From positions 1 to 50,395 of the forward strand of contig JAKAJL010000027.1 in assembly GCA_021813805.1 (NCBI GenBank): a stretch of DNA of 50,395 nt, written 5' to 3'. Position 1 is the first letter of the stretch. The number at the start of each line of letters is the position of its first letter. Made by a program: the position numbers and the translations under genes. This DNA comes from Pseudomonadota bacterium (GTDB lineage: Bacteria; Pseudomonadota; Alphaproteobacteria; Rhizobiales; Beijerinckiaceae). This document shows positions 17,880 to 27,827 of this stretch, piece after piece. The notes under the pieces are model-generated. The model saw nothing but the letters and a program-made list of their open reading frames with translations. It did not search any database and was not told where the DNA came from.

Positions 17880-17930
17880 CCCGCATCTTCCCGCCGGGCT
17901 TTTCCGCCCGGTCATTCCTGGAAAAGAGAC

Positions 17931-18401
17931 ATGTACGGCAAGACCTATTCGGCCAAGGCGGCCGAAATCGAGAAGAAATGGGTTTTGATCGACGCCAAGG
18001 GGCTGGTCGTCGGCCGCCTCGCCTCGATCATCGCTCTGCGCCTGCGCGGCAAGCACAAAGCGACTTTTACGCCCCATATGGACGACGGCGACAACGTCAT
18101 CGTCATCAACGCGGAAAAGGTCGTCCTGACCGGCCGCAAGCGCGACCAGAAGGTCTATCACCATCACACCGGTTTTCCCGGCGGCATCAAGGAGCGTTCG
18201 GCCAAATTCATCCTTGATGGCCGGTTCCCCGAGCGCATTGTCGAAAAGGCGGTGCAGCGCATGCTGCCCGAGGGCCCGCTCGCACGCAAGCAGCTCGGCA
18301 ACCTGCGCGTCTACAAGGGCGCCGAACATCCCCATGCGGCCCAGAACCCGACCGTTCTCGACGTCGCCGCCCTGAACTCCAAGAATTCGCGGAAAGACTG
18401 A
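17931..18401 (+). CDS. rplM: 50S ribosomal protein L13
   Basis: A 156-residue ribosomal protein with the alphaproteobacterial L13 start [19 protein letters not shown], then [18 protein letters not shown], and the conserved [12 protein letters not shown] and [13 protein letters not shown]. It binds 23S rRNA early in large-subunit assembly. Length is normal for the group. The next gene, rpsI, starts 3 bases after the stop codon, the universal rplM-rpsI pair. Confidence 0.97.
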   Translation: MYGKTYSAKAAEIEKKWVLIDAKGLVVGRLASIIALRLRGKHKATFTPHMDDGDNVIVINAEKVVLTGRKRDQKVYHHHTGFPGGIKERSAKFILDGRFPERIVEKAVQRMLPEGPLARKQLGNLRVYKGAEHPHAAQNPTVLDVAALNSKNSRKD

Positions 18402-18403
18402 TC

Positions 18404-18883
18404 ATGTCCGAGACCCTTTCCTCCCTCCAGGACCTCAAGGGCGCGACCGCCGCTCCTGCCCCGGAAGCCCCCGCCCATGTCCAGAAGCTCGACAAGCTCG
18501 GCCGCGCCTACGCAACCGGCAAGCGCAAGAACGCGGTCGCCCGCGTCTGGGTCAAGCCCGGCTCCGGCAAGGTCACCGTCAACGGCCGCGAACTCGGCGT
18601 CTATTTCGCCCGGCCCGTGCTGCAGATGATCGTTCGCCAGCCGCTCGGCGTCACCCAGCGCGAAACCCAGTATGACATCATGATCACGGTCGCCGGCGGC
18701 GGCCTTTCCGGTCAGGCCGGCGCGGTCCGCCACGGCCTTTCCAAGGCCCTGACCTATTACGAGCCCGGCCTGCGCCCGGCGCTGAAGAAGGAAGGCTTCC
18801 TCACCCGCGACTCGCGCGTCGTGGAGCGCAAGAAATACGGCAAGCGCAAAGCCCGCCGCAGCTTCCAGTTCTCGAAGCGCTGA
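18404..18883 (+). CDS. rpsI: 30S ribosomal protein S9
   Basis: A 159-residue S9 with [49 protein letters not shown] and the C-terminal [18 protein letters not shown], whose last Lys-Arg reaches the P-site tRNA. An N-terminal extension of about 30 residues rich in Ala and Pro precedes the core, as is common in Hyphomicrobiales. It is the second gene of rplM-rpsI and is followed by a strong terminator. Confidence 0.97.
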   Translation: MSETLSSLQDLKGATAAPAPEAPAHVQKLDKLGRAYATGKRKNAVARVWVKPGSGKVTVNGRELGVYFARPVLQMIVRQPLGVTQRETQYDIMITVAGGGLSGQAGAVRHGLSKALTYYEPGLRPALKKEGFLTRDSRVVERKKYGKRKARRSFQFSKR

Positions 18884-18905
18884 TCGTTACGATCATTCTG
18901 CGAAG

Positions 18906-18936
18906 CGGCGGGCCGAAAGCCCGCCGTTTTCTTTTG
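18906..18936 (+). terminator. Rho-independent terminator of rplM-rpsI
   Basis: CGGCGGGC (18906-18913) and GCCCGCCG (18919-18926) form an 8-bp GC stem with loop CGAAA, followed by TTTTCTTTTG. It begins 22 bases after the rpsI stop codon. Confidence 0.85.
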
Positions 18937-18986
18937 TCTTTCATCAATCCGCGCTAGACCCGCGCGTCCGTTTCGAGGATCAAGCC

Positions 18987-19916
18987 ATGACCGAAGCGCC
19001 CAGAAAAGTCTTCATCGACGGCGAAGCCGGCACCACCGGGTTGCAGATCCGGGAAAAGCTTGCCGGACGCAGGGATGTCGCGATCGTCTCGATCGATCCC
19101 GAAAAGCGCAAGGACGCCGGGGCCAAGGCCGAGATCCTGCGGCAGGTCGACCTGACCATCCTCTGCCTGCCCGACGCCGCCGCCAGGGAAAGCGTGGCTC
19201 TCGTGGAATCGCTCGGAGCCGAAGGCCCGCGCGTCCTCGACGCCTCTACGGCGCATCGGGTCGCGCCCGGCTGGACCTATGGTTTTCCGGAGCTTGGTCC
19301 CGACCAGGACAGGGAGATCGCCGCCGCGCGAAGAGTCTCCAATCCCGGCTGCTACGCCACCGGCGCCATCGCCATCCTGCGACCGCTGGTCGAGGCCGGG
19401 CTGATCGATCCGGGCCAGCCGCTGGCGATCAACGCGGTCTCAGGTTTCTCCGGCGGCGGGAAGCAGATGATCGAGGCCTATGAGGCCGGACGCGCGCCCG
19501 CCTTCGAGCTTTACGCGCTCGGCCTTGAGCACAAGCACGTTCCGGAGATCATGGCCTATGGCGGCTTGAGAGCGCGGCCCCTGTTCGTCCCGTCCGTCGG
19601 CAATTTCCGGCAGGGGATGCTGGTGAGCCTTCCGCTCTGCCTCAATGAGCTTCCGGGCGAGCCCCACGCGGTCGATCTTGAAGCGGTGCTCGCCGATCAT
19701 TACGCCGGCCGGACCCATGTCCGGGTGGTCGCGGCGGAGGACAGCGGCCGGCTGGAGCCGGAGGCCCTCAACGACACCAACGATCTCGAAATCCGCGTCT
19801 TCGCCAATGAGGCGCGCCGCCACGCCCTGGTCGTGGCGCGACTCGACAATCTCGGCAAGGGCGCGTCGGGCGCCGCCGTGCAGAATTTGAACCTGATGCT
19901 CGGACTCACCCCGTGA
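18987..19916 (+). CDS. argC: N-acetyl-gamma-glutamyl-phosphate reductase (short type)
   Basis: A 309-residue NADPH-dependent enzyme of arginine synthesis that reduces N-acetylglutamyl phosphate to the semialdehyde. Marks are the nucleotide-binding start VFIDGEAGTTGLQIREKL, DASTAHRV, the catalytic Cys122 in SNPGCYATG, and SGFSGGGKQM. The short length and GEAGTTG motif place it in the ArgC2 type usual in alphaproteobacteria. It stands alone after the rpsI terminator. Confidence 0.95.
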   Translation: MTEAPRKVFIDGEAGTTGLQIREKLAGRRDVAIVSIDPEKRKDAGAKAEILRQVDLTILCLPDAAARESVALVESLGAEGPRVLDASTAHRVAPGWTYGFPELGPDQDREIAAARRVSNPGCYATGAIAILRPLVEAGLIDPGQPLAINAVSGFSGGGKQMIEAYEAGRAPAFELYALGLEHKHVPEIMAYGGLRARPLFVPSVGNFRQGMLVSLPLCLNELPGEPHAVDLEAVLADHYAGRTHVRVVAAEDSGRLEPEALNDTNDLEIRVFANEARRHALVVARLDNLGKGASGAAVQNLNLMLGLTP

Positions 19917-19936
19917 GCCGAGCGCGATCCGCGAAA

Positions 19937-20035
19937 GCGATATCCCGAAAAGTCGGTAGACTTTCCGGATCAGAATATGGGTCCAAAAAATGAAATGACA
20001 CAGCGCGTTCGACGCGAGGGATTGCGAACGCGCTC
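19937..20035 (-). repeat. Dispersed composite palindromic repeat, copy D
   Basis: Read on the minus strand it has an outer dyad AGCGCGTTCG...CGAACGCGCT (20025-20034 with 20002-20011), then TTTCATTTT, CCATATT, and an inner dyad CCGGAAAGTC...GACTTTTCGG (19968-19945). The order and spacing match copies A and B, while the sequence is more degenerate. It lies between argC and the Gly/Tyr-rich gene. Confidence 0.7.
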
Positions 20036-20043
20036 TATGGTCG

Positions 20044-20637
20044 TCACTCGACCGAAACGACGCCGCCCCGGATCACGGTCACATGACCTTGGGCCGGGGC
20101 AAGGCCGTGGCGCCGCGCGACGCGGATGATCTTCGGGCCGGGGCGCTCGGCCGCGAAGGGCAGATTATAGATCACGCCATTGCCGGTCGCGGTGTCGCTC
20201 GCGCCATAATAGCCGACCGGATAAATCGGGACGCCCACATAAATGGGTGTCGCGGGCGGATAGGCCGACGCATCCGCCACCATTCCGGCGTCATAAGAAT
20301 AATAGCCGCCGCCGAAGCCGCCGCCGCCAAAATAGCCCCCGCCGTAAAGGCCGGGCCGGTAAGGCAGGGCGTAGCCGAAATCATAGCCCGGCCGGCCATG
20401 CGGCAAGGCGTAGCCGAAAGCATAGCCAGGCGCGCGATGGGGCAAGGCGTAACCGAAGCTGTAGCCTTGCGGGAGCGGCGCGGGATGTGGATGACGAACG
20501 GGGCCGGGGTGGCCCGCGACGCCCCGCATGGCGGGACGCGCAACCATATGGCCCCCGAAGCCGCCGGCGAGGGCCGGGGCGGCGGTGGCGACGGCGCTTG
20601 CAAGGACGAGACCGCCAATCCTGAAAGAACGAGCCAT
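20044..20637 (-). CDS. Gly/Tyr-rich exported protein
   Basis: A 197-residue exported protein. The signal peptide (RIGGLVLASAVATAAPALA) is followed by a His/Pro-rich linker and by tandem units of the pattern YxFGYALPHRxPG (three to four copies). A Gly/Tyr-rich run (GLYGGGYFGGGGFGGGYYSY) then leads into a less biased C-terminal end with PKIIRVARRHG and VTVIRGGVVSVE. The function is not recognisable. Composition resembles the proteins at 11899-13113 and 29829-31745, but no Spy-like part is present. The ATG at 20637 has AGGAG at a good distance. It is flanked on both sides by copies of the dispersed repeat in opposite orientation. Confidence 0.7.
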   Translation of the reverse strand: MARSFRIGGLVLASAVATAAPALAGGFGGHMVARPAMRGVAGHPGPVRHPHPAPLPQGYSFGYALPHRAPGYAFGYALPHGRPGYDFGYALPYRPGLYGGGYFGGGGFGGGYYSYDAGMVADASAYPPATPIYVGVPIYPVGYYGASDTATGNGVIYNLPFAAERPGPKIIRVARRHGLAPAQGHVTVIRGGVVSVE

Positions 20638-20805
20638 TTTTGCACTCCTGTCCCGTTGAGAGACAGCCCCGAACATCACAGACCCGAACATGGGTCCTTT
20701 TGGGACGCGTCGGGGCGACCCTGCGAGAAACGGGCAAGAAAGGCGCCGCTTGGAGCGCCTTCGCAATCCATCAAGTCGAACGGGCTCTCTCGTTACGTTA
20801 TCTTA

Positions 20806-20852
20806 ACGCAGTTCTGGGCCGAAAGGTCGATCAACTTTTCGGGAACATGCTT
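20806..20852 (+). repeat. Dispersed palindromic repeat, copy C
   Basis: ACGCAGTTCTGGG, CCGAAAGG, then CTTTTCGGGAACATGCT reproduces the inner dyad of copies A and B in the plus orientation. It lies between phaC and the Gly/Tyr-rich gene, 27 bases past the phaC stop. Confidence 0.65.
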
Positions 20853-20879
20853 TGGCTCGGATCGGTTCGGGATGTCGCG

Positions 20880-22835
20880 TCAGGATTTTTCCCGGACATA
20901 GTCGCCGGGCGCGTCGCCGAGAATTTTCACCTTACCGCCTCCAGGTTCCCGCGCGGCGACCTTTTCTGGCGCCTGGGCGTCGACCCACCTGATCCAGTCC
21001 GGCCACCACGAGCCGGGGTGCTCTTGCGCCGTGGCGACCCAGTCCTCGAAGGTCCCCGACGGGCGCGGCCCCGTCCAGTATTGATATTTGGGCTTGGCCG
21101 ACGGCGGGTTGATGACGCCGGCGATATGGCCCGAGCCGCCAAGCACATAGCGCATCTCGCCGCCGAACAGCTTGGCCCCGTTGAACACCGACCGCGCCGG
21201 GGCGATATGGTCTTCCTTGGCCGCCAGATTATAGACGGGGACCTTGACCTTGCCGAGGTCGAGCGCGACGTCGCCGAGCTTCATCTTCTTCTTGGCGAGC
21301 TGGTTGTTGAGGTAGCAGTTGCGCAGGTAGAAGGAATGATTGGCGCGGGGCATGCGCGTCGAGTCGCTGTTCCACGCCAGAAGGTCGAAAGCCATCGGCT
21401 CGACGCCCTTCAGGTAGTTGTTGACGACATAGGACCAGATCATCTCGTTCGGCCGCAGCATATTGAACGTATTGGCCATCGAGCTGCTGTCGAGATAGCC
21501 GGACATCTGCATTTCCGACTCGATGTTCTTGATCCGGTCCTCGTCGGCGAAAATCTTCAGATCGCCGGGGTCGGAGAAATCGACCTGCGTGGTGAAGAAG
21601 GTCGCCGCGGCGATGCGGTCGTCGCCCTTGGCCGCCATATAGGCGAGCGTCGCGGCGGTCAGCGTGCCGCCGACGCAATAGCCGATGGAGGTGACCTGGC
21701 GCTCGCCGGTGATCTTCTCGATCTGCTCCAGCGCCGCGAAAAGGCCCTCCGTCATATAGGCGTAGAAATCCTTGTCCGCGTGTTTGGGCCCGGGATTGAC
21801 CCAGGAGACGCAAAACACCGTGAGGCCCTGGGACACCGCCCAGCGGATGAAGCTTTTGCTCGGATTGAGGTCGAGAATGTAAAATTTATTGATCCACGGC
21901 GGCACGATCAGCAGCGGCCGGCGATAGACCTGCTCCGTCGTCGGCGCATATTGCAGCAGTTCGATCAGGTCGTTGCGGAACACCACCTTGCCGGGCGTGG
22001 TCGCCATGTTCACGCCAAGGACGAACTGGTCGTTGTTGGTCTGGCGGATTTTCAGATTGCCGCCGCCGGCCTCGATGTCCTCGGCCAGCATCTTCATGCC
22101 GCGCGCCAGATTTTCCGCTTCCGCCGCCCAGGTGGTGCGCAGCAGTTCTGGATTGGTGAGAAGGAAATTGGACGGCGACATCGCGCCCGAAAGCTGGCGC
22201 AGATAGAAGGACGCCCGGTCATGGGTGACCTTGTCGAGCTCCGCGTCCTCGACCATGTGGTTGGCCCATTGGTCAGCGATCAGATAGGCTTGGCGCAGGA
22301 AGTCGAAATAGGGATTGTCCCGCCAGTCCGGCGCGACGAATCTCTTGTCGCGCGGATCGGTCGGCACGAAGGGCTCCTTCGCCTCCCCCGAAAGGCGGAG
22401 CAAGGTGTTCGACCACAGACCCATCAGATTGGTGGAAATGCTGGTCTGCGCCTCGATCGCGCGCTTGGGATCGGACAACCAGTATTCCGCGACCTTGCCA
22501 AAGGTCTTCAACGCTTCGGTGACGTCTTCCGCGACGGTCGGCTTGGCGTGTCCCTCCTCGACCGGGCGGATCATCGCCGCAAAGGCCTTGCCGCCATGCT
22601 CCATGGCGACGGCGAAATTGTCGGCCATGCGCTGGAAATTGGGAAGGGTCGAGCCCCTGGCCGAATCGGCGGGCTGTTCCGGCGCCGCCGCGGACGGCTT
22701 TTCGGCGGCGGGTGGCGGCGGCGGGGGCGGCGAGGCGGGCGTTTCGGGCGGCGCGGCCTCCACGGGCGCTTTCTTCCTGCGCGGCGCGGCGGCTTTGACG
22801 ACGCTCTTGCGCCGCTTTTCCTTTGTTGCGGTCAT
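20880..22835 (-). CDS. phaC: Class I poly(3-hydroxyalkanoate) synthase
   Basis: A 651-residue enzyme that polymerises 3-hydroxyacyl-CoA into storage polyester at the granule surface. The lipase-like box is GYCVGG with catalytic Cys387. The Asp is in AAKEDHIAP (Asp542) and the His in GGSGHIAGV (His570). An N-terminal region of about 60 residues is Ala/Pro-rich (PPPPPPPAAEKP), and the PhaC N domain follows. Length and the absence of a PhaE or PhaR partner indicate class I. The ATG at 22835 has GGGGAAG upstream; a TTG one codon earlier is less likely. No phaA, phaB or phasin gene lies nearby, so it is a single-gene locus here. Confidence 0.95.
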   Translation of the reverse strand: MTATKEKRRKSVVKAAAPRRKKAPVEAAPPETPASPPPPPPPAAEKPSAAAPEQPADSARGSTLPNFQRMADNFAVAMEHGGKAFAAMIRPVEEGHAKPTVAEDVTEALKTFGKVAEYWLSDPKRAIEAQTSISTNLMGLWSNTLLRLSGEAKEPFVPTDPRDKRFVAPDWRDNPYFDFLRQAYLIADQWANHMVEDAELDKVTHDRASFYLRQLSGAMSPSNFLLTNPELLRTTWAAEAENLARGMKMLAEDIEAGGGNLKIRQTNNDQFVLGVNMATTPGKVVFRNDLIELLQYAPTTEQVYRRPLLIVPPWINKFYILDLNPSKSFIRWAVSQGLTVFCVSWVNPGPKHADKDFYAYMTEGLFAALEQIEKITGERQVTSIGYCVGGTLTAATLAYMAAKGDDRIAAATFFTTQVDFSDPGDLKIFADEDRIKNIESEMQMSGYLDSSSMANTFNMLRPNEMIWSYVVNNYLKGVEPMAFDLLAWNSDSTRMPRANHSFYLRNCYLNNQLAKKKMKLGDVALDLGKVKVPVYNLAAKEDHIAPARSVFNGAKLFGGEMRYVLGGSGHIAGVINPPSAKPKYQYWTGPRPSGTFEDWVATAQEHPGSWWPDWIRWVDAQAPEKVAAREPGGGKVKILGDAPGDYVREKS

Positions 22836-23014
22836 CAAACTTCCCCTGACGATTCATTCTTGTCTGCCGGGCCGCGCCAGATCAAGGCGGCGGATCGTCC
22901 CGTTTCCGACATAATAAGACTTTATGCGCTCGAATGAGCAATGATCCGATGGTGGCGCCTCGTCAGAAAGACCTCTTGCGGAGGATGCGCCGCTCTTGCC
23001 GAAAGTCCGCGAAA

Positions 23015-23392
23015 ATGAAGGCTCCGACCTTTTCCCGCCGCCTGACGCTGTTTGCGTCGCTCATCGCGCTCGCCGACGTCAGCTCCGGCGCGGCTTGGGC
23101 CCAGCAAAATCCCTTGCGGATGCTGACCGACAAGCTGAACTGGACGACGGAAGCCGGCGACGGGCCGGATTTCGTCAGCCAGTCGCGGCCCGACCCCGGG
23201 ACCATGGGCTTTTCGCCGCTCACCGGCGAGGAAAAGAAGCGGGTTCCGGTCAAGACGCCGGACCAGGTCAAGGCCGACATGGACCGATTGGTCAAGGCCC
23301 GCGGCGCCGCCGACGCCAAGGCCAAGGGCCTCAACGCGGTCAAAGCCGATCCCGTCGCGCCCAACAAGGTCGCGCCGATCAAAGATGAATAG
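23015..23392 (+). CDS. Small exported protein of unknown function
   Basis: A 125-residue protein. A signal peptide (MKAPTFSRRLTLFASLIALADVSSGAAWA) is followed by a short hydrophilic mature part with TDKLNWTTEAGDGPDFV, the motif SRPDPGTMGFSPLTGEEKKRV and a Lys/Ala-rich end. I do not know its function. It may be a lipid- or envelope-associated protein of the order, but no domain is visible. The ATG at 23015 is preferred because it starts the leader; an upstream frame opens at 22934. It is divergent from phaC. Confidence 0.65.
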   Translation: MKAPTFSRRLTLFASLIALADVSSGAAWAQQNPLRMLTDKLNWTTEAGDGPDFVSQSRPDPGTMGFSPLTGEEKKRVPVKTPDQVKADMDRLVKARGAADAKAKGLNAVKADPVAPNKVAPIKDE

Positions 23393-23394
23393 AT

Positions 23395-23418
23395 TTTCAT
23401 GGCAAGTTTCATGGCAAG
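23395..23418. repeat. Perfect tandem duplication of a 12-mer
   Basis: TTTCATGGCAAG occurs twice in direct succession just after the stop codon of the small exported gene. The likely origin is replication slippage. No function is implied. Confidence 0.8.
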
Positions 23419-23503
23419 ACCGCTGACATCGGCTTCGCGCGCATGCTAATGACCGCGTTTCCCGGCGCGCCGCCGGGCCGATGACGAAGCGAGGACGAAG
23501 CGG

Positions 23504-24724
23504 ATGAGCGATTTTTATCGCGTGCGGCGGCTGCCGCCCTATGTATTCGAACAAGTCAATCGTCTGAAGGCCAAGGCCCGCGCGGCCGGCGCCGACATCA
23601 TCGACCTCGGCATGGGCAACCCGGACCTGCCGACGCCGCGCCATGTCGTCGACAAGCTGATCGAGACGGCGGGCAAGCCCCGCACCGACCGCTATTCCGC
23701 CTCCAAGGGCATCGCCGGCCTGCGCCGCGCCCAGGCCGCCTATTACGAGCGCCGCTTCGGGGTGAAGCTCGACCTCGACAGCCAGATTGTCGCGACGCTC
23801 GGCTCCAAGGAAGGCTTCGCCAACATGGCCCAGGCGATCACCGCGCCGGGCGACGTGATTCTCGCGCCCAATCCGTCCTATCCGATCCACGCCTTCGGCT
23901 TTCTGATGGCGGGTGGGGTGATCCGTTCGGTGCCGATCGAGCCCGACGAGAAATTTTTCCACGCCGCCGAACGCGCGGTGCAGCATTCGATCCCCAAACC
24001 CATCGCGGTCGTCGTCTGCTACCCGTCGAACCCGACCGCCACCGTCGCCTCGCTCGATTTCTACCGCGATCTGGTGACCTTCGCGAAAAAGCACGACATC
24101 TACATCCTGTCCGATCTCGCCTATGCCGAGGTCTATTTCGACGACAACGAGCCGCCGCCCTCGGTGCTGCAAGTTCCCGGCGCGATGGATGTCTGCGTCG
24201 AATTCACGTCGATGTCCAAGACCTATTCCATGGCCGGCTGGCGCATGGGCTTCGCGGTCGGCAACGAACGGCTGCTTGCCGCGTTGGCGCGCGTAAAATC
24301 CTATCTCGACTATGGCGCCTATACGCCGATCCAGGTCGCCGCCGCCGCCGCGCTCAACGGCCCAGACGACTGCATCAGGGACATGCGCGCCATCTACCGC
24401 AAAAGGCGCGACGTGATGGTCGAGAGCTTCGCCCAGGCTGGCTGGCAAATCCCGGCGCCTTCGGCCTCGATGTTCGCCTGGGCGCCGGTGCCCGAGCGGT
24501 TCAGCCGCCTCGGCAGCCTTGAGTTTTCGAAACTGCTGATCGAAAAGGCCGAAGTCGCGGTTGCGCCGGGCGTCGGCTTCGGCGAGCATGGCGAGGGCTT
24601 CGTGCGTCTCGCCCTGGTCGAGAACGAGCAGCGCATCCGCCAGGCGGCGCGCGGCCTGCGCCGTTTCTTCGACAGCGCCGACGCCTCCCTGCACAATCTG
24701 ATCGAGGCGCGCGCGCGGGCCTGA
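23504..24724 (+). CDS. alaC: AlaC-like class I/II aminotransferase
   Basis: A 406-residue PLP enzyme. Overall sequence follows E. coli AlaC (glutamate-pyruvate transaminase) closely: [53 protein letters not shown] and the PLP lysine at residue 239 in [15 protein letters not shown]. The expected reaction is alanine and 2-oxoglutarate exchange, though relatives also act as LL-diaminopimelate or other aminotransferases, so exact substrate use is inferred. The ATG at 23504 has a weak GAGGACGAAGCGG leader. It stands alone, followed by the chemoreceptor gene on the same strand after 143 bases. Confidence 0.85.
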   Translation: MSDFYRVRRLPPYVFEQVNRLKAKARAAGADIIDLGMGNPDLPTPRHVVDKLIETAGKPRTDRYSASKGIAGLRRAQAAYYERRFGVKLDLDSQIVATLGSKEGFANMAQAITAPGDVILAPNPSYPIHAFGFLMAGGVIRSVPIEPDEKFFHAAERAVQHSIPKPIAVVVCYPSNPTATVASLDFYRDLVTFAKKHDIYILSDLAYAEVYFDDNEPPPSVLQVPGAMDVCVEFTSMSKTYSMAGWRMGFAVGNERLLAALARVKSYLDYGAYTPIQVAAAAALNGPDDCIRDMRAIYRKRRDVMVESFAQAGWQIPAPSASMFAWAPVPERFSRLGSLEFSKLLIEKAEVAVAPGVGFGEHGEGFVRLALVENEQRIRQAARGLRRFFDSADASLHNLIEARARA

Positions 24725-24867
24725 GGCCCGCGTCGTTCCGCGGCGAGCCGGCGGCGGACATCTCGCGCGCCGCGCTCGACTTCCTTGATTTTCCCCGGCG
24801 CGCCAGGCAGGCCCGCCGCGCTTTTCCGCGCAGGCAGGAAAGGCTCGCGCAAGCCGGTTGGGTCAAC

Positions 24868-26586
24868 ATGGCGACGACGTTACGCCGGAGTCGTCCTGTG
24901 CCCAAACTCGCCGTTCATATGACCTTGACCCGCCGGGTATGGGCGCTTGCCGCGCTCGCCCTCGCGACCATGACGCTGGGAACCGGCGTCGCGCTTTACC
25001 GGTTCGACGCCACGATGCTCGACCTGCGCCGCGCCGAATTGCGCAACGAGGTGGATATAGCCGCCGCATGGCTCAAAAGCGCGATTCCGGCGGAGGCGAA
25101 GAGCGCGAAAACGGCCGCGCCCGCCGCGCTGGAGCGCTTGCGTTCGGCGCGTTTCGGCGAGAACGGCTCTTTCTTCGCGATTTCCTCCGACGGCGACGCG
25201 CTGCTCGCGCCGACGACGCCGGAAATCGAGGGGACGAGCCTGCTGAACGTGCGCGACCGCGCCGGCGGCCATCCGTTCCAGGCGATGCTGAATACGGCGC
25301 GCCGGGACGGCGCCGGCTTTGTGCGCTATCCTTGGCCCAAGCCAGGCGCCAAGGGGCGGCATCAGCTGCTGTCCTTCGTGAAGACGATGCCAGAACTCGG
25401 CCTGGTGATCGGCGCCGGAGCCTATGACGACGACGACATGACCCGGCTGATCGACATCACGCGCGCCGTGACGCTCGCGGCGCTGCCTCTGGCGCTGGTG
25501 TTCGTCACCGTCGCCTTCTTCATCGGCCGGACCGTTTCCGAACGCTTGCGCGGCCTTATCTCAAGCCTCGACGCCATGGCGCGGGGAGACTTCGACATTG
25601 TCCTGCCCGGCCTCGACGCTCGCGATGAACTCGGCGACATGGCCCGCTCGGTCGAGGCGATCAAGCTCGGCCTGCGGAGCGCAGCCGATGAACAGGAGCG
25701 GGATCGGGCCGCCCGGCGCGACGCGGCCGAACGCTCGCGCAAGGAAGCCATGGGCGCTCTGGCGCGGAATTTCGAGTCCGCGGTCGGAGGGGTCGCCGAG
25801 GGCGTCACGGCGGCGGCGCGGCGGCTTGAAAACCTCGCCCGGGAGCTTGTGCGGGAGGCGCGCACGTCCGGGGAGCAGGCGGAAACCGGCGCCAGTGCGG
25901 CGGAAACCGCCTCGCAGAATGTGCTGTCGGTCGCCTCGGCCGCCGAGGAGTTGAGTTTTTCTGTGACCGAAATCGGCGCTAACGCGACGCGCTCGCGCAG
26001 CCTGACGCAACAGGCCGCTCAGGACGCCGAAACAACGCGCGCCCGCATGGAGGACCTCGCCGCCGCGATCGACCATATCGGCGGCATTGTCGCGATGATC
26101 GGCGGCGTCGCCGAACAGACCAACATGCTGGCGCTGAACGCGACCATCGAGGCGGCGCGCGCCGGCGAGCAGGGCCGGGGCTTCGCGGTCGTGGCGCAGG
26201 AGGTCAAGTCGCTGGCCGAACAGACCTCGCGCGCCACCTCCGACGTGGCGGAAAAAATCGCCCACATCCAGCGCGCCTCGCAGGAGGCCAACGCCTCGAT
26301 CCGCGGCATGGCCGAGGCGACCCGTGAGGTCAGTTCGATCGCGGTTAGTATCGCGGGTTCGGTCGAGACCCAGGGCGAGGCGACGCGGGAAATCGCGCGC
26401 AATGTCCATGACGCCTCGGACCGCACCGGGGAATTGGCCAAGGTGATCGAGGAAGTGCGCGCGGCGTCCCGCCAGTCGGGCGATTCCGCCGAAGGCGTGC
26501 TGCAATCGGTCACCGACCTCGCGCGCCAGACCGACGCCCTGCGCCGCGAATGCGACGCTTTTCTCGCGCGGGTGCGGACGGCTTAA
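24868..26586 (+). CDS. Methyl-accepting chemotaxis protein with Cache sensor
   Basis: A 572-residue chemoreceptor. One membrane helix ([20 protein letters not shown]) is followed by a periplasmic Cache-type domain ([53 protein letters not shown]), a second membrane helix ([16 protein letters not shown]) and a HAMP domain. The cytoplasmic coiled coil carries the hairpin-tip sequence [25 protein letters not shown], which docks CheA/CheW. The Cache domain type often binds small carboxylates, but the ligand is not known. The ATG at 24868 is used; an ATG at 24919 is also possible. The stop overlaps that of the convergent hisI by 4 bases. No che genes are nearby. Confidence 0.93.
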   Translation: MATTLRRSRPVPKLAVHMTLTRRVWALAALALATMTLGTGVALYRFDATMLDLRRAELRNEVDIAAAWLKSAIPAEAKSAKTAAPAALERLRSARFGENGSFFAISSDGDALLAPTTPEIEGTSLLNVRDRAGGHPFQAMLNTARRDGAGFVRYPWPKPGAKGRHQLLSFVKTMPELGLVIGAGAYDDDDMTRLIDITRAVTLAALPLALVFVTVAFFIGRTVSERLRGLISSLDAMARGDFDIVLPGLDARDELGDMARSVEAIKLGLRSAADEQERDRAARRDAAERSRKEAMGALARNFESAVGGVAEGVTAAARRLENLARELVREARTSGEQAETGASAAETASQNVLSVASAAEELSFSVTEIGANATRSRSLTQQAAQDAETTRARMEDLAAAIDHIGGIVAMIGGVAEQTNMLALNATIEAARAGEQGRGFAVVAQEVKSLAEQTSRATSDVAEKIAHIQRASQEANASIRGMAEATREVSSIAVSIAGSVETQGEATREIARNVHDASDRTGELAKVIEEVRAASRQSGDSAEGVLQSVTDLARQTDALRRECDAFLARVRTA

Positions 26587-26990
26587 TTTTCGATGACGCG
26601 CAGGCGCGGCCCTTCGGCGGCGTTTTCCACCTTGCGATAGAAACACGACTTGCGCCCGGTGTGGCAGGCCTTGCCGTCGCCGCCCGCCTCGACCCGCAGC
26701 AGCAGCGCGTCCTGGTCGCAATCGACCCTGATGTCGATCACTTTCTGGACCTGGCCGGAGGTGTCGCCCTTGCGCCAGAGTTCGTTGCGCGAACGCGACC
26801 AGTAATGGACGATCCCCGTCTCGAGCGTCTTTTCCAGCGCTAGCGCGTTCATATAGGCGAGCATCAGGATTTCGCCGCTCGACGCCTCGACCGTCACGCA
26901 GACGATCAGGCCGTGGGAATCGAATTTCGGCGTGAAGGCGCCGCCTTCTTCGAGGAATTTCTTGTTGGCCGAAGGGGCAGGGAAGGTCAT
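26583..26990 (-). CDS. hisI: Phosphoribosyl-AMP cyclohydrolase
   Basis: A 135-residue enzyme of histidine synthesis that opens the purine ring of phosphoribosyl-AMP. Marks are [38 protein letters not shown], the metal-binding DCDQDALLL and the Cys pair in [12 protein letters not shown]. It is the stand-alone type without a HisE domain, as is normal in alphaproteobacteria. It starts 7 bases after the folE stop, so the two genes form one unit. Its 3' end overlaps that of the chemoreceptor gene. Confidence 0.95.
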   Translation of the reverse strand: MTFPAPSANKKFLEEGGAFTPKFDSHGLIVCVTVEASSGEILMLAYMNALALEKTLETGIVHYWSRSRNELWRKGDTSGQVQKVIDIRVDCDQDALLLRVEAGGDGKACHTGRKSCFYRKVENAAEGPRLRVIEN

Positions 26991-26997
26991 TTGCGGC

Positions 26998-27696
26998 TCA
27001 CCGCCCGCGCACGAGGCTCAGAAACCGGGCCTGTTCGGCGGGGTCGGACTTGAACGGGCCGGAGAACTGCATGGTGATCGTCAGCGCGCCCGGCTTGCGC
27101 ACGCCGCGCATCGACATGCACATGTGCTCCGCCTCGATCAGCACGGCGGCGCCGCGCGAATGGAGGCGGGCGTCCAGCGCCGCGAGAATTTCCGCGGTCA
27201 TGGTCTCTTGGGTCTGGAGGCGGCGGGCGTAGACGTCGACAAGGCGGCCGAGCTTGGACAGGCCGAACACGCCGCCGTCCGGATAATAGGCGATATGCGC
27301 CTTGCCGAAGAACGGCGCCATATGGTGTTCGCAATGCGAATAGAAGGGGATGTCCTTTACCAGCACCATTTCGCCATAGCCGCCGACCTCCTCGAACACC
27401 TTGTCGAGGATGGGGCCGGGGTCCTGCCGGTAGCCGGCGAAAATCTCTTCATAGGCCTTGACGACGCGCGCCGGGGTATCGCGCAGCCCCTCGCGGTCGG
27501 GATCGTCGCCGGTCCAGGCCAGCAGGGTGCGCACCGCCGCTTCCGCTTCCGCCCGGCTCGGGCGCACGATCGCCGCATCCTGCCGCTTCGCCGCAGCCGA
27601 AGACGTCTTCACGCCCTCCTCGGGCGATTTGGACCGCGATTTCGCGGCAGCGCGTTTGCGTCGCCGCGCGAGAGCGGAATGCGCCAGATCGTCCAA
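26998..27696 (-). CDS. folE: GTP cyclohydrolase I
   Basis: A 232-residue enzyme that converts GTP to dihydroneopterin triphosphate at the start of folate (and tetrahydromethanopterin-type) pterin synthesis. Zinc ligands are in [11 protein letters not shown] and in [12 protein letters not shown], and substrate residues are in [19 protein letters not shown] Lys/Arg/Ser-rich stretch of about 45 residues leads the protein and is variable in the family. It is transcribed ahead of hisI. Both enzymes open purine rings with metal help, but the pairing is more a conserved order than a shared pathway. Confidence 0.95.
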   Translation of the reverse strand: MDDLAHSALARRRKRAAAKSRSKSPEEGVKTSSAAAKRQDAAIVRPSRAEAEAAVRTLLAWTGDDPDREGLRDTPARVVKAYEEIFAGYRQDPGPILDKVFEEVGGYGEMVLVKDIPFYSHCEHHMAPFFGKAHIAYYPDGGVFGLSKLGRLVDVYARRLQTQETMTAEILAALDARLHSRGAAVLIEAEHMCMSMRGVRKPGALTITMQFSGPFKSDPAEQARFLSLVRGR

Positions 27697-27827
27697 CGAT
27701 ATCTCCTATGTCCGGGGGGCGGCGAGCCTGCCGCGTCGGGGGAAACGGAACGCCCGGACTCAGCGAGCCCGTATATGCGGCGCATCGAATAATATAGAGC
27801 TTTGGTCCTTCATTTCCAGCCGTCGGA

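Noticed and set aside
19937-20852. Insertion sequence around the Gly/Tyr-rich gene
   Set aside because: No transposase is encoded. The flanking elements are short palindromic repeats also found elsewhere in the window.
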